A DNA stretch of 64,000 nt from Opitutaceae bacterium (GTDB lineage: Bacteria; Verrucomicrobiota; Verrucomicrobiia; Opitutales; Opitutaceae). A program made the translations under genes and the position numbers. The stretch lies in the NCBI GenBank assembly GCA_028284235.1, contig JANQSC010000013.1, forward strand, positions 62,001 to 126,000. The letters are read 5' to 3'. Positions 35,495 through 44,794 of this stretch are shown here, in pieces. The notes beneath the pieces were generated by a model that was not told the origin of the DNA, ran no database searches, and saw only the letters and a list, made by a program, of their open reading frames with translations. Each line of letters starts with the position of its first letter. The first letter of the stretch is position 1.

Positions 35495-36811
35495 ATGCAC
35501 ATACTATCATCCGCTCGTCGCATTTCTCGCCGCCAACTCCTTCGGGGAGCCGGAGTCGCGCTCGCCTTGCCCTTTCTCGAGGCCATGCTGCCACCGTTTA
35601 CGAAACGACTCTTCGCGGCGACTCCAGTGGAGCCAAAGCCCCGACGCATGTTCGCCATTTGCAACAATCTCGGCGTCTTGCCCGACTATTTCTTCCCGAG
35701 CCAAGGAGGCCGCGACTATACGCTTTCCCCCTACCTACAAGAACTCTCCTCCCATAAGGACGACTTCACCATCCTGAGTGGAGTTTCCCACCCTGGAGTC
35801 GACGGAGCGCATTCGTCCGACGTGTCCTTTCTCACTGCCGCGCCGCACCCGGGCGGGGGCGGATTCCGAAATACCATATCGCTCGACCAGTACATAGCGG
35901 GTGAGATTGGCCATCATACCCGCTTCCCCTCGCTCACGCTCGGAGTCAATGCAGCCCAAGGGCGACGCAGCTTGTCCTGGACCCCCTCAGGCGTGCTCAT
36001 CCCCTGCGAGGACAGCGCTTCAAATGTCTACAAGCAGCTTTTTCTCCAAGGTTCTGAAAAGGAAATCGAGCGGCAGATCGAAAACCTCAAATTAGGCGAG
36101 AGCATCATGGACACCGTGGCTGAGCAGGCACGAGCCCTCAATCACCGACTCGGCGCTGACGACCGCGATCGTATGGATCAGTACACTACCGCCGTTCGAG
36201 AAACCGAACGACGCATGGAAAAGGCTCGCGAATGGGAACGATTGCCCAAACCGATTCCTTCCTCAGACAGCCCAATCGATCCGGACGGACCCGCCGCCTA
36301 CATGGAAAAGACCCGACTCATGTATGATATGGCTCGGCTCGCTTTCGAAAGCGACTCGACCCGCAGCATTACCTTATTGTTGGATAGCAACAACTCCCCG
36401 ACGATTAACGTATCCGAAATAAAAGTATCCGATGGCTACCACAACCTGTCCCATCACGGAAAAGACGAAAAGAAGCTAGCCCAATTAGAGGCAATCGATC
36501 GCAATCACATGAGACTCATTGGCCAAATGATCAGCGCCTTCAAAGAGTCTAAAGAGGGAGAAGCCAACCTGCTAGACAACTCGCTCATACTCTACGGCAG
36601 CAATCTCGGAGACGCCAACAAGCACACCACCGACAACATGCCAATGCTCGTGGCGGGTGGACGACTGAAACACGGTCAGCACCTCGCTTTCGATCGCGAC
36701 AACAACTACCCGATCCCGAATCTTTTTGTCAGCATGCTGCAGTCTATGGGAATTGAGGCAGATCAGTTTGCCTCGTCCACTGGGACAATGAAAGGACTAG
36801 ACTTCGCTTAG
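35495..36811 (+). CDS. DUF1552 family Tat-exported protein
   Basis: A 438-residue protein with a twin-arginine-like signal (SARRISRRQLLRGAGVALAL). The DUF1552 body is clear: PRRMFAICNNLGVLPDYFFP, LSGVSHPGVDGAHSSD, TFPSLTLG-like block RFPSLTLGVNAAQGRRSLSW, and YHNLSHHGKDEKKLAQLEAID near the C-terminus. The length is typical. Co-transcribed with the DUF1592 protein; both act outside the cytoplasm. Function unproven. Confidence 0.88.
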   Translation: MHILSSARRISRRQLLRGAGVALALPFLEAMLPPFTKRLFAATPVEPKPRRMFAICNNLGVLPDYFFPSQGGRDYTLSPYLQELSSHKDDFTILSGVSHPGVDGAHSSDVSFLTAAPHPGGGGFRNTISLDQYIAGEIGHHTRFPSLTLGVNAAQGRRSLSWTPSGVLIPCEDSASNVYKQLFLQGSEKEIERQIENLKLGESIMDTVAEQARALNHRLGADDRDRMDQYTTAVRETERRMEKAREWERLPKPIPSSDSPIDPDGPAAYMEKTRLMYDMARLAFESDSTRSITLLLDSNNSPTINVSEIKVSDGYHNLSHHGKDEKKLAQLEAIDRNHMRLIGQMISAFKESKEGEANLLDNSLILYGSNLGDANKHTTDNMPMLVAGGRLKHGQHLAFDRDNNYPIPNLFVSMLQSMGIEADQFASSTGTMKGLDFA

Positions 36812-36876
36812 GACTGGTCTGTGAGGCAAACCATAACAATTGATTTCGTGTTCAATCGATCCAACCGCCTAATCGG

Positions 36877-37257
36877 CTAGTCCGTTTCGACCAGCGCAAA
36901 CTCCTCCAGAACACCGCGTGAGATATACTGCAGCGCCGCCTCGCTGGTAGATTCAAGAATGACGATGGGCGCCGAACCCGCTTCGTAGGCCTCTTTCCAG
37001 CGCAGGGCGCAGAGGCACCAGCGGTCGCCGGCTTTGAGCCCTGGAAAACCGTAGGCATCCATCGGCGTGCTGAGATCGTTTCCGACGGACTTCGAATAAT
37101 CGAGAAACGTATCCGTCACTTGGACGCACACAGCGTGGCAACCATGGTCGTGAGGCCCCGTCTGACAGCGGCCGGTCCGGTGAAACCCCGTCAACGGATC
37201 CATACTGCAGGGCTTCAATTCCCCACCCAGGACGTTCTTCTCGTTTTCGATATCCAT
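36877..37257 (-). CDS. DUF2237 family protein
   Basis: A 126-residue soluble protein matching DUF2237: NVLGGELKPCSMDPLTGFHRTG at the N-terminus, CQTGPHDHGCHAVCVQVTDTFL with conserved Cys/His, then GNDLSTPMDAYGFPGLKAGDRWCLCALRW. Cysteine and histidine positions suggest metal binding, but no activity is known to me. A single gene, convergent with the DUF1552 gene. Confidence 0.88.
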   Translation of the reverse strand: MDIENEKNVLGGELKPCSMDPLTGFHRTGRCQTGPHDHGCHAVCVQVTDTFLDYSKSVGNDLSTPMDAYGFPGLKAGDRWCLCALRWKEAYEAGSAPIVILESTSEAALQYISRGVLEEFALVETD

Positions 37258-37349
37258 AATCCACAGTAGTTACGAAGCATAGAACGCTTCGTCAACCCAG
37301 CCTCGCATTGGTGATTGGCGCTCCACCTCGGAAACGATAATAAAGTCGC

Positions 37350-37685
37350 ATGTTCCAATATATCGCGCTCGCGGAAGAAAAAGACTGGCAGCCGGGCCCC
37401 TACGAGGGCGTCGAGCTGAAGCCGCTCCACAAGAACGAAGCCAATGGCGGAGTCGTCGTGCTGAGGAAGTTCAAGGCCGGCGTCACCGTTCCCGCCCACA
37501 TCCACCCCGATGCCAACGAATGGGCCTATGTGCTCTCGGGGGAATGGGAGGAGTCCGGCAAAACCTACACAGTAGGCACGCTTTTCCACGCGCCCAAAGG
37601 CGAAGCCCACGGCCCGCATATCGCCAAAACAGACGTCGTCAGCCTGACTGTTTTCGATGGACCGCTGACCGTAGTAAGTCCGTAA
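37350..37685 (+). CDS. Single-domain cupin (ChrR-like)
   Basis: A 111-residue cupin. Motif 1 is VPAHIHPDANEWAYVLSGEWE and motif 2 is GTLFHAPKGEAHGPH, giving the metal ligands H-H-E and H. There is no signal peptide. It precedes the EEP-type hydrolase by only 5 bp, so the two are probably co-transcribed. The substrate is unknown; it may be a small sensor or isomerase. Confidence 0.85.
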   Translation: MFQYIALAEEKDWQPGPYEGVELKPLHKNEANGGVVVLRKFKAGVTVPAHIHPDANEWAYVLSGEWEESGKTYTVGTLFHAPKGEAHGPHIAKTDVVSLTVFDGPLTVVSP

Positions 37686-37690
37686 CTCGA

Positions 37691-38536
37691 ATGGAAAGAC
37701 GCGCCTTTTTCTATAAGTTGTCTCCGCTGGCGATCGCGGCATTGCTTGTGTCGTGCCATTCCCAGCCGCAAGGCAACGACAACAGGAAAGCCGAGGACAA
37801 CTCTCCGATTCAACTCAGAGTCGCCGCTTACAACGTGCTCGTGAGTCAAAAGGCAAGCGCTCGGGAAATCGGATCGGCCCTAAAGCCGTACGATCTCGAT
37901 ATCGCGTGTTTCTCGGAAGCGCCGGGCGGCGATTGGACAAAAAACGCAGGGGCCGCCTTAGGACTCAAACATGTAGTGGTGGGGAAACACACGACTGCCG
38001 GCCACGCGGACAAATACAAGTCGATCGCCAGTCGGACTCCGCTCTACGATTACGAAGAAATTCTCATGGCGGACACGTTGCACACCGTCACCAAAGCCAC
38101 CACCCAGATCAAGGGTCGGGAGGTGGATATTTATTCCGCCCACTTCCCTCACGGGTGGCGAGACCAGGCCCATATCGACGAAACCGCAAACAAGATAGAG
38201 GCCTTCCTCGACTATTTGAAAGAAAAGGACCCAAACCGAGTGAGCATCGTGATGGGGGATTTCAATTTTCGCCCGAGCAAAGTGGAAACAGAAAACGACT
38301 ACCACCAGCGTTTTGTGGAAATCGGTATCGACATGAGCTGGAATGAACTCGATATCGATATTGAAAAATCGAATACGCACAACGCGCTGAAGCCGGAAGA
38401 CGACGGCAGCGGCAAGGTCATCGACCACATCATGTATTCCACGGTTAACGTCGAAGCCCTCGACGGAGGGATCATCGACCTCGACCCGCCCCTCTCCGAC
38501 CACAAACCCGTCTGGGCATTGTTGCAACTGAAGTAG
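37691..38536 (+). CDS. Endonuclease/exonuclease/phosphatase-family lipoprotein
   Basis: The start at 37691 (MERRAFFYKLSPLAIAALLVSC) gives a lipoprotein signal with lipobox LLVSC. The EEP fold is visible: RVAAYNVLVSQ, a metal-ligand glutamate in CFSEAPGG, SAHFPHGWRDQ, the MGDFNFRPS core, and the C-terminal DHIMYS and LSDHKPVWALL with catalytic histidine. At 281 residues the length is typical. The substrate could be a phosphodiester or phosphomonoester outside the cytoplasm. Confidence 0.85.
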   Translation: MERRAFFYKLSPLAIAALLVSCHSQPQGNDNRKAEDNSPIQLRVAAYNVLVSQKASAREIGSALKPYDLDIACFSEAPGGDWTKNAGAALGLKHVVVGKHTTAGHADKYKSIASRTPLYDYEEILMADTLHTVTKATTQIKGREVDIYSAHFPHGWRDQAHIDETANKIEAFLDYLKEKDPNRVSIVMGDFNFRPSKVETENDYHQRFVEIGIDMSWNELDIDIEKSNTHNALKPEDDGSGKVIDHIMYSTVNVEALDGGIIDLDPPLSDHKPVWALLQLK

Positions 38537-38643
38537 GCAACCCATAGAGAGGGAATACAGAAAGACGTCAATTCGCGCAGCAAACCGTTCTTCAAGCGAT
38601 ACGGATTTAACACACCTCTAAGCAACTGCTTACTAAGTCGCTA

Positions 38644-38762
38644 AAGGTAGGGCTCGATCGCCGAGCGAGCCGTGTCGGTTGATCAGTTTTCCAGTGTTTT
38701 ACGGACCGCCTGGTAGCCGCCGACGATGTCGGGGTCCTTGACGGGACCGGTCCCTACCCTTG
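38644..38762. repeat. Palindromic intergenic repeat with GGTAGGG / CCCTACC ends
   Basis: It begins AAGGTAGGGCTCGATCGCCG and ends GGGACCGGTCCCTACCCTT; the ends are inverted, and the middle has further short inverted segments (GTCGGTTG, CCGCCGACGATGTCGG). It fills most of the 38537-38793 gap. Confidence 0.55.
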
Positions 38763-38793
38763 AATTGCAATTGTCGGACTTATCAGATTGTCT

Positions 38794-39849
38794 CTAAAGT
38801 TCGGCTCGAAACCTAAGAAAGTTCGCGTCGCCATTGAGAAGCCGAATATATGCAATGCCTGTCGCTCCATAGCTCAGGGACTGCGGGCCATCGATATAGA
38901 ACTCGGACGGCATCGGAATCCAGTTTCCGGGCTCTAAGGAATCGCTAATTTCAGGAATCACGGTCGCTCGCAATCCTCGCGACGGAAGATGCAGACCGAC
39001 ATAAGGACTTTCCGAGCCGCTCGTGAAGATGGGCCAGGTCGTCGCGTCCAAGGGCAAGTCAAACGCATACAGCAGCGGCAACGGCAAGCGATACGAATCG
39101 GGCCCGGGAAGATTGTCCGGGTCCAATCCTCGATCCAGCAACCACTCGCCGTAGTCCGTCCGCACTTCCATTTCCCCGAGCGCCGTCATCGCGCTAGTCT
39201 CCACCGTTCGGATCGTCGCATTCGTCCCGTCCAGCGGGCTCGAGGACTCCCCGCCGTTATTGTAGGTCAGCGTGAATCGCAGCCGCTGCGATACATCCGT
39301 TTTCCAAATTTCTTCGATCGAGAGATAGGCCTCGCCGCTAAACTCGCCTTCTACCGGTTCCGCAGCGAACTCGGTTGTCTGCGACGTGGTTTCGCCTAGA
39401 ATTGTGACCGCCACAATTGCCCTGCCCTCGTTGATGATCGTCTTATGGACTTCGGGATTCAGAAAGTTCCCCTCGGAATCAAACGTGCTAAAGGAGCCCT
39501 CCGTAACAAAATCCGCGGCGACCCCTTCCGTCGTGAAAACAAGCCCCGTATCGAAGGTGCCCAAACCGGCAAAGGTTATGGTGCTGTTGAGCCGATGCAC
39601 GGAGTCTGAAACCGCCAAGCGACCATCCAAAAACGAGAAGCGCTCCGGCAACAGCGATTGTTCGTCGTAGGTGACCAAGGCCCGCATCAAGCCCGAATAA
39701 GTCACGACTTGAGTGTCCGATCCGCCCGTCGAGAGTGAGATCTCAACCACCGACTCCGAGGGAACGACGGCGAAGTTCACCACGACCTCCTTAGACCAGC
39801 AAACCGACGTCACTGCCAAGCAACCAATTATGCGCAACACATTCACCAT
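38794..39849 (-). CDS. Secreted beta-rich hypothetical protein
   Basis: The start at 39849 (MVNVLRIIGCLAVTSVCWS) gives a signal peptide; a start at 39870 adds 7 residues. The remainder is beta-strand rich (VVVNFAVVPSESVVEISLS; RLRFTLTYNNGGES) and ends in a short domain, LEPGNWIPMPSEFYIDGPQSL ... NFLRFRAEL, of a type frequent at the C-termini of verrucomicrobial secreted proteins. There is no catalytic motif. The 39850-40114 upstream gap has no gene that I can support. Confidence 0.65.
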   Translation of the reverse strand: MVNVLRIIGCLAVTSVCWSKEVVVNFAVVPSESVVEISLSTGGSDTQVVTYSGLMRALVTYDEQSLLPERFSFLDGRLAVSDSVHRLNSTITFAGLGTFDTGLVFTTEGVAADFVTEGSFSTFDSEGNFLNPEVHKTIINEGRAIVAVTILGETTSQTTEFAAEPVEGEFSGEAYLSIEEIWKTDVSQRLRFTLTYNNGGESSSPLDGTNATIRTVETSAMTALGEMEVRTDYGEWLLDRGLDPDNLPGPDSYRLPLPLLYAFDLPLDATTWPIFTSGSESPYVGLHLPSRGLRATVIPEISDSLEPGNWIPMPSEFYIDGPQSLSYGATGIAYIRLLNGDANFLRFRAEL

Positions 39850-40114
39850 ACCAGGAACCAGCGATCCCAATCACGACGCGCATTTAAGTCAACACCCCGC
39901 TTACAACAGCAGCCATACGACGATCGCTATTCACAGACTCTTGTATTCGTTTCCACCCCCATCAATCAAATCGGAACAATTTCATCGTTCCGCAAGTCAT
40001 GAGTAATTCTCCTTCAACTGCTGTATCCAATTGACAGTATCCCGACCGCAACCCTTTCAAATGCTTGATGTGATTCTATTTGGGTAGCATACATTCAAAT
40101 CACGCAATTATCGA

Positions 40115-40765
40115 ATGACCCACCCAACTGACTCGAGCCCCGCGAGCGGCGATTTGACTTTCCAACCGGGCGATCCGTCCCAACCAAAGGCAGCCGCCGC
40201 GCTCATCTACCAGAGCAGCCACGAGTTGCTGGATTATATGTTCTCCAACCAAGCGATAGCGGAACGGGTTTTGTCTCGACTGTACCGGAAACGTTCGGGA
40301 CACTTTTCCCATCGATTTTCGACCTCCGCGCTCATCGATGAGGAGCTTGTAGGATTAGAGCTGGGCTACAGCAAGGAGCAGCTCAAGCGGGAGGAGTTCC
40401 CTGGATCAATCAACCTACTATTCTCTAGCCCTCTTTCCGTTTCGTGGCATTTGGCCACAAAAGCCGGATCAGTGATCGATGGATACGTCCCAAAACCGAG
40501 CGATGGCGCTTACTATATCAACAACATCGCAGTGAGCCCGGATGCCCGCGGACGAGGCATTGGAGAACGTTTACTCTCCCACGTCATCGATCGGTCACGA
40601 AAGGCTGGATACAGCGCTGTCGAACTCGACGTGACGACCGTCAACGAGGGAGCGATTCGATTCTATGAACGCCACGGATTTACCAAGCAATCGGAGTCCG
40701 GCAGCCAAGAGCTGATGGACCAGTTCGGACTGCCACCTCTGGCGCGTATGAATCGCGAGCTGTAG
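40115..40765 (+). CDS. GNAT-family N-acetyltransferase
   Basis: A 216-residue protein. The acetyl-CoA-binding motif A is clear: YYINNIAVSPDARGRGIGERLLSHVI (RGRGIG pyrophosphate loop), followed by motif B YSAVELDVTTVNEGAIRFYERHGF. The N-terminal half is atypical and longer than the minimal GNAT. It ends 5 bp before the FAD-oxidase/methyltransferase gene, suggesting co-expression. The substrate is unknown. Confidence 0.88.
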   Translation: MTHPTDSSPASGDLTFQPGDPSQPKAAAALIYQSSHELLDYMFSNQAIAERVLSRLYRKRSGHFSHRFSTSALIDEELVGLELGYSKEQLKREEFPGSINLLFSSPLSVSWHLATKAGSVIDGYVPKPSDGAYYINNIAVSPDARGRGIGERLLSHVIDRSRKAGYSAVELDVTTVNEGAIRFYERHGFTKQSESGSQELMDQFGLPPLARMNREL

Positions 40766-40770
40766 CGACT

Positions 40771-43044
40771 ATGCGGAAAAGGAAGGAAGCCAACTACTTC
40801 GTTAATCGCGACGCCGAGAAGCTGCCTCACTTGGAGGAAAACGAACGCGTCGTAAACGACGTCACGGGAATGAACCCGGTCGTTGTCGCCGGCGTGTTGA
40901 AGCCCCGCAGTATCGACGAAATTCGCGAGGCAGTCGAAACGACCGACGGCCCAATCTCGGTAGGAGGCGGCCGTTTCAGCATGGGAGGCCAGACCGCCAG
41001 CCATCAGAGCCTGCATATCGACATGCGCGGATTCAACCAAATCGTCGAGTTCTCCCAAGAAGCCAGGACGATCAAAGTCCAAACCGGAATCCGTTGGTGC
41101 GACATCCAGCGCCACATCGACGGGTTCGACCTGAGCCTGAGCATCATGCAGACTTACGCGAACTTCACGGTTGGCGGTTCGTTGAGCGTAAATGCCCATG
41201 GGAGATACATCGGAAAAGGCCCCCTAATTCTGTCCGTCGCTTCGATCGATCTAGTAACCGCAGATGGGTCGCTCATCCATGCGACGCCAGAGGAAAACAA
41301 CGCCCTTTTCTATGGCGCCATCGGTGGCTACAATGCGCTCGGCATTATCGTCCAAGCGGAGCTTCGCTTGTCGCGAAACACGAGGGTGAAACGAATCTCC
41401 CGAAAAGTCGCGCGAACAGAGTATTCACGGCACTTCTTCGACTCTATCCGGGATAAAGAGGAATCCGTTTTCCACAACGGAGACATGTATCCGCCGCATT
41501 TCAAGACCATGAACTCGGTGACCTGGGCGGAGACTACGGAAGACGTCACGGTCAAAGGCCGGCTAATGCCATTGAGGCGATCGTATCCGATCGAGCGCTA
41601 CTTCTACTGGGCGTTTACCGAAACCCCTTTCGGGAAATGGAGGCGCGAGAAAATCGTCGATCCACTGATTTTCTGGAGAAAGAAAGTCCACTGGCGAAAC
41701 TACGAAGCCGGCTACGACGTGGCCGAACTGGAACCGAAGTCTCGAAAGAAAAGCACCTACGTTCTGCTCGAGTACTTCGTCCCCGTCGCTAAGTTTGAGC
41801 GATTCTCCCAGCTGATGAGCGAGATCTTCCAGCGGCATCGAGCCAACGTCGTCAACGTGTCCATCCGACACGCAAAAGCCGACTCCGGCAGCTACCTCGC
41901 TTGGGCCCGCGAGGAGGTATTCGCCTTCGTGGTGTACTACAAACAGAGAACCAGCCCGCGGGCGAAAAACAAAGTGGCAATTTGGACTCGAGAATTGATC
42001 AACGCGGCGATCTCGGTTAATGGCTCTTACTACCTTCCCTACCAGGCCCATGCAACGGATCGTCAATTCCACTCAGCCTATCCCAAGGCCAAAGAACTTT
42101 TTAAGCTCAAAGAGCTATACGACCCGAATTACAAATTTAGAAATGTCCTTTGGAATAAATACTATAGAAACGAGAAAAAGCCCATGAACGATACAAATTC
42201 AGAGTTTATCAGAGTGTTTTCAGACACCAAGTGGAGCGACGACTTCTACAAGTTTCTCCAGGTCATATTCCACTTGTATCCAGAAGACAAATTCCACGAA
42301 CTCATCAAAAGCGCATGCGAGGAAGAATCAACCGACGAAGCGATATACAAGCACGTGCAGAGCAAGCTCTCGACGATAAAACCCTTTTTGTCCGAACTGA
42401 CCTACGCCCTTCCCGCCTTGAAGAAACAGAAGCGCGAACTCTCGAAACAAACTCTCAAACTGCTTGACGGCCAGAACGACATCAACGGCTACCTCGAGAT
42501 CGGATCCACAGGACGGTATATCAGCGATCTCAGAAAACACGTCACAGTCGATGGGGAGGTTTATCTGATGAACGACCGTCGCCCCGACAATTCCATCGGC
42601 GAGATCTTCGAACGCGGCCAGTTCAAACAGATCGGGACGTTCTTGGATCTAAACGACTACGCGCCTATCAGCGAAGAACAGATCCCGAGCGCGAGCCTCG
42701 ATCTCGTCACCTGCCACATCGGCCTGCATCACTGTCCCACCGAAAAGCTGGAGGGATACATTGGCTCGATCCATCGCATCCTGAAGCCCGGGGGGAAGTT
42801 CATAATGAGGGACCACGACGTGAAAAGCCCGGAGATGGCCACATTCGTTTCGCTCGTCCACACCGTATTCAATTTGGGCCTCAACGAGACGTGGGAATTC
42901 AATGACAGCGAATACCGCAGCTTCAAATCGATCGACGAGTGGTGCGCGCTGATTTCCCAGTTTGGTTTTACTGATTCAGGAGGTCGCTTGCTGCAGGACA
43001 ACGATCCGTCCGACAACACGCTCGTTTCGCTCGTCAAGAATTGA
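40771..43044 (+). CDS. Fusion of an FAD-linked (BBE/VAO-type) oxidase and a SAM-dependent methyltransferase
   Basis: A 757-residue protein. Residues 30-470 are an FAD_binding_4-type oxidase: ISVGGGRFSMGGQTASHQSL, FTVGGSLSVNAHGRYIGKGP, SIDLVTADGSLIHAT, and the C-terminal LFKLKELYDPNYKFRNVLW. After a linker (MNDTNSEF at 472), residues 565-755 are a class I methyltransferase: YLEIGSTGRY as motif I, LDLVTCHIGLHHCP as motif IV, and IHRILKPGGKFIMRDHDV as motif V/VI. Both parts look complete. Joining the two activities on one chain suggests sequential oxidation and methylation of one substrate, which is inference. An internal start at 42184 lacks a good ribosome-binding site. Confidence 0.82.
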   Translation: MRKRKEANYFVNRDAEKLPHLEENERVVNDVTGMNPVVVAGVLKPRSIDEIREAVETTDGPISVGGGRFSMGGQTASHQSLHIDMRGFNQIVEFSQEARTIKVQTGIRWCDIQRHIDGFDLSLSIMQTYANFTVGGSLSVNAHGRYIGKGPLILSVASIDLVTADGSLIHATPEENNALFYGAIGGYNALGIIVQAELRLSRNTRVKRISRKVARTEYSRHFFDSIRDKEESVFHNGDMYPPHFKTMNSVTWAETTEDVTVKGRLMPLRRSYPIERYFYWAFTETPFGKWRREKIVDPLIFWRKKVHWRNYEAGYDVAELEPKSRKKSTYVLLEYFVPVAKFERFSQLMSEIFQRHRANVVNVSIRHAKADSGSYLAWAREEVFAFVVYYKQRTSPRAKNKVAIWTRELINAAISVNGSYYLPYQAHATDRQFHSAYPKAKELFKLKELYDPNYKFRNVLWNKYYRNEKKPMNDTNSEFIRVFSDTKWSDDFYKFLQVIFHLYPEDKFHELIKSACEEESTDEAIYKHVQSKLSTIKPFLSELTYALPALKKQKRELSKQTLKLLDGQNDINGYLEIGSTGRYISDLRKHVTVDGEVYLMNDRRPDNSIGEIFERGQFKQIGTFLDLNDYAPISEEQIPSASLDLVTCHIGLHHCPTEKLEGYIGSIHRILKPGGKFIMRDHDVKSPEMATFVSLVHTVFNLGLNETWEFNDSEYRSFKSIDEWCALISQFGFTDSGGRLLQDNDPSDNTLVSLVKN

Positions 43045-43053
43045 GTCACTTTA

Positions 43054-43142
43054 GGTAGCGGCCGACCTCCGGGCGGCCATTGAACGATGAAATCGTTCAG
43101 CAAGTTTGACTTATTGTGGCCGCCCGGAGGTCGGCCGCTACC
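43054..43142. repeat. Perfect 26-bp inverted repeat with nested hairpin between convergent genes
   Basis: The arms 43054-43079 (GGTAGCGGCCGACCTCCGGG plus CGGCCA) and 43117-43142 are exact reverse complements over 26 bp. The 37-base spacer contains a second perfect 8-bp hairpin (TGAACGAT/ATCGTTCA, 43081-43099). It contains the GACCTCCGGGCGG core also seen in the copy at 32522. It may act as a bidirectional terminator between convergent genes, but there is no T-run. Confidence 0.8.
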
Positions 43143-43202
43143 AAATTTGGCAAAGAAGCAAGTTTCGAGGTGTTTAACCGAAGCGAATGAGTACACCAAA
43201 GT

Positions 43203-44651
43203 TCAGCCCGCTTGGTCCAGCAAGTAGCTCGGTTCCATGTAGGGGTAGTCCTCGTCGAATTCGGTCAGAGGCTTTGGGTCTTCGGTGATTGAATGCGGGC
43301 GTCGCTCGGTCCCCAAGGTATCGCGCAATCCGTCACCAATCCGGTCGCCCATGGCCTCCATCCGTCTTGTGAGATCGCGCACGACCTGCGGATGCTGACT
43401 GGCGACGTTGTTTTGTTCCGAGATATCCTCCGCCAAATTAAAGAGCTCGGGATTGGAGATATCGGCGTGCCGGCGTTCTATGATCGGATAACGTAGTTTC
43501 CAATCCCCTGCGCGGACGGCTTGCAGCTCGTCGACCAAATAGTAAAAAAAGGCGTCGTAGGGGGACTTGGCGCCGCGTTCGCCTTTCCAGATGGCGCTGA
43601 TGTCGTGTCCGTCACGAATCGGGTCATCGCCGAGCGGTTGCCCCAAAATTGAGGCGAAGGTCGGATAAAAATCCATCGCTGTAACCAGTTCACCGGATAC
43701 AGAACCGGCTTCGATTTGACCGGGCCACTTTACGATGCACGGAACGCGCATACCACCCTCCCAAGTTTGACCCTTGGTGCCGCGCAATACGCCGTTGCTC
43801 CCGCCGTGTTTATCCACGCGGCTGCCGTTGTCGGAAGTGAAAATGACAATCGTGTTCTCCTCCAAACCCAGCCGTTTCAACTCTGCAACGATCACTCCCG
43901 CGCTCCAGTCGACCGCGGCCACCGCGGCTCCGTAGATTCCATTGCGCGACGCCTTGAGAAACGGATCCATCACGTAGTGCGGGAGATGCACGTGCATGTG
44001 CGCGAAGTACAGGAAGAAGGGGCGATCCTGGTTCTTCCGGATAAAGGTCACCGCCTCCTCCGTGTAACTCTGAATCAGCGGCGCCTGTTTGGGCTGCTCT
44101 GCAATCACTTCCTCGTCCCGCAACAAAGGCATGGGTGGACTGTTCGGACGCCGAGGCATAATCGCCATGTCATTGCTGTAGGGGACTCCGTAATACGAAT
44201 CGAACCCATGCCGCGTCGGCAGGTGCTCCACTTGATCCCCCAAGTGCCACTTCCCCACGTGGCTTGTCGCGTACCCGTGCCATTTCAAGTACTCGGGGAG
44301 CAATAACTCGCTCGGATGCAATCCCTCCGCGAACCCCGGGAACAACACCCAACTAGTTCGATCCTTCTTGAACGCGTCAAAGCTCACTCGTCCCGGATAG
44401 CCGCCCGTCAGCAAAGCCGCTCGCGAAGGCGTGCACACCGGACTCGCGGAGTAGTAGTCGGTAAACCGCATGCCGTCCGCTGCGAGTTGATCCACGTGAG
44501 GCGTGTCGTTCTTTTCCGAACCGTAGCACCCGAGATCCCCGTATCCAAGATCGTCTACATAGATCAGCACGATGTTGGGCTTGCGTTCCGCAACAGCCCA
44601 TTGGGCAAGAGATAGCAACAACGCCAAAAGAGAGAGAATGGGAATTCGCAT
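43203..44651 (-). CDS. Secreted arylsulfatase (type I, formylglycine-dependent)
   Basis: The start at 44651 (MRIPILSLLALLLSLAQWAVA) gives a signal peptide; a start at 44741 adds 30 residues. Metal residues are in NIVLIYVDDLGYGDLGCYG; the formylglycine site is CTPSRAALLTGG. Further active-site elements are HVGKWHLGD and FTSDNGSRVDKHGG ... RGTKGQTWEGGMRVP. At 482 residues it is normal for the family. It would cleave sulfate esters, probably of marine polysaccharides. Maturation needs a formylglycine-generating or anaerobic SME enzyme, not seen here. Divergent from the Gfo/Idh gene. Confidence 0.92.
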   Translation of the reverse strand: MRIPILSLLALLLSLAQWAVAERKPNIVLIYVDDLGYGDLGCYGSEKNDTPHVDQLAADGMRFTDYYSASPVCTPSRAALLTGGYPGRVSFDAFKKDRTSWVLFPGFAEGLHPSELLLPEYLKWHGYATSHVGKWHLGDQVEHLPTRHGFDSYYGVPYSNDMAIMPRRPNSPPMPLLRDEEVIAEQPKQAPLIQSYTEEAVTFIRKNQDRPFFLYFAHMHVHLPHYVMDPFLKASRNGIYGAAVAAVDWSAGVIVAELKRLGLEENTIVIFTSDNGSRVDKHGGSNGVLRGTKGQTWEGGMRVPCIVKWPGQIEAGSVSGELVTAMDFYPTFASILGQPLGDDPIRDGHDISAIWKGERGAKSPYDAFFYYLVDELQAVRAGDWKLRYPIIERRHADISNPELFNLAEDISEQNNVASQHPQVVRDLTRRMEAMGDRIGDGLRDTLGTERRPHSITEDPKPLTEFDEDYPYMEPSYLLDQAG

Positions 44652-44794
44652 AACCGAATCATTCGATTCTCTTGCAAGACAGCAAGCCTGGTTTCCAGCA
44701 AACGACTTGTAACGAAACACGCATTGAGAGACTGGAGGCACTATAACTCCAGAATTCCCCTCGACAGGCCGTTTCCCCTGGTTTTATTTAGGCT

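Noticed and set aside
43054..43142. CRISPR-like repeat
   Set aside because: A single inverted repeat with a nested hairpin and no array of spacers.
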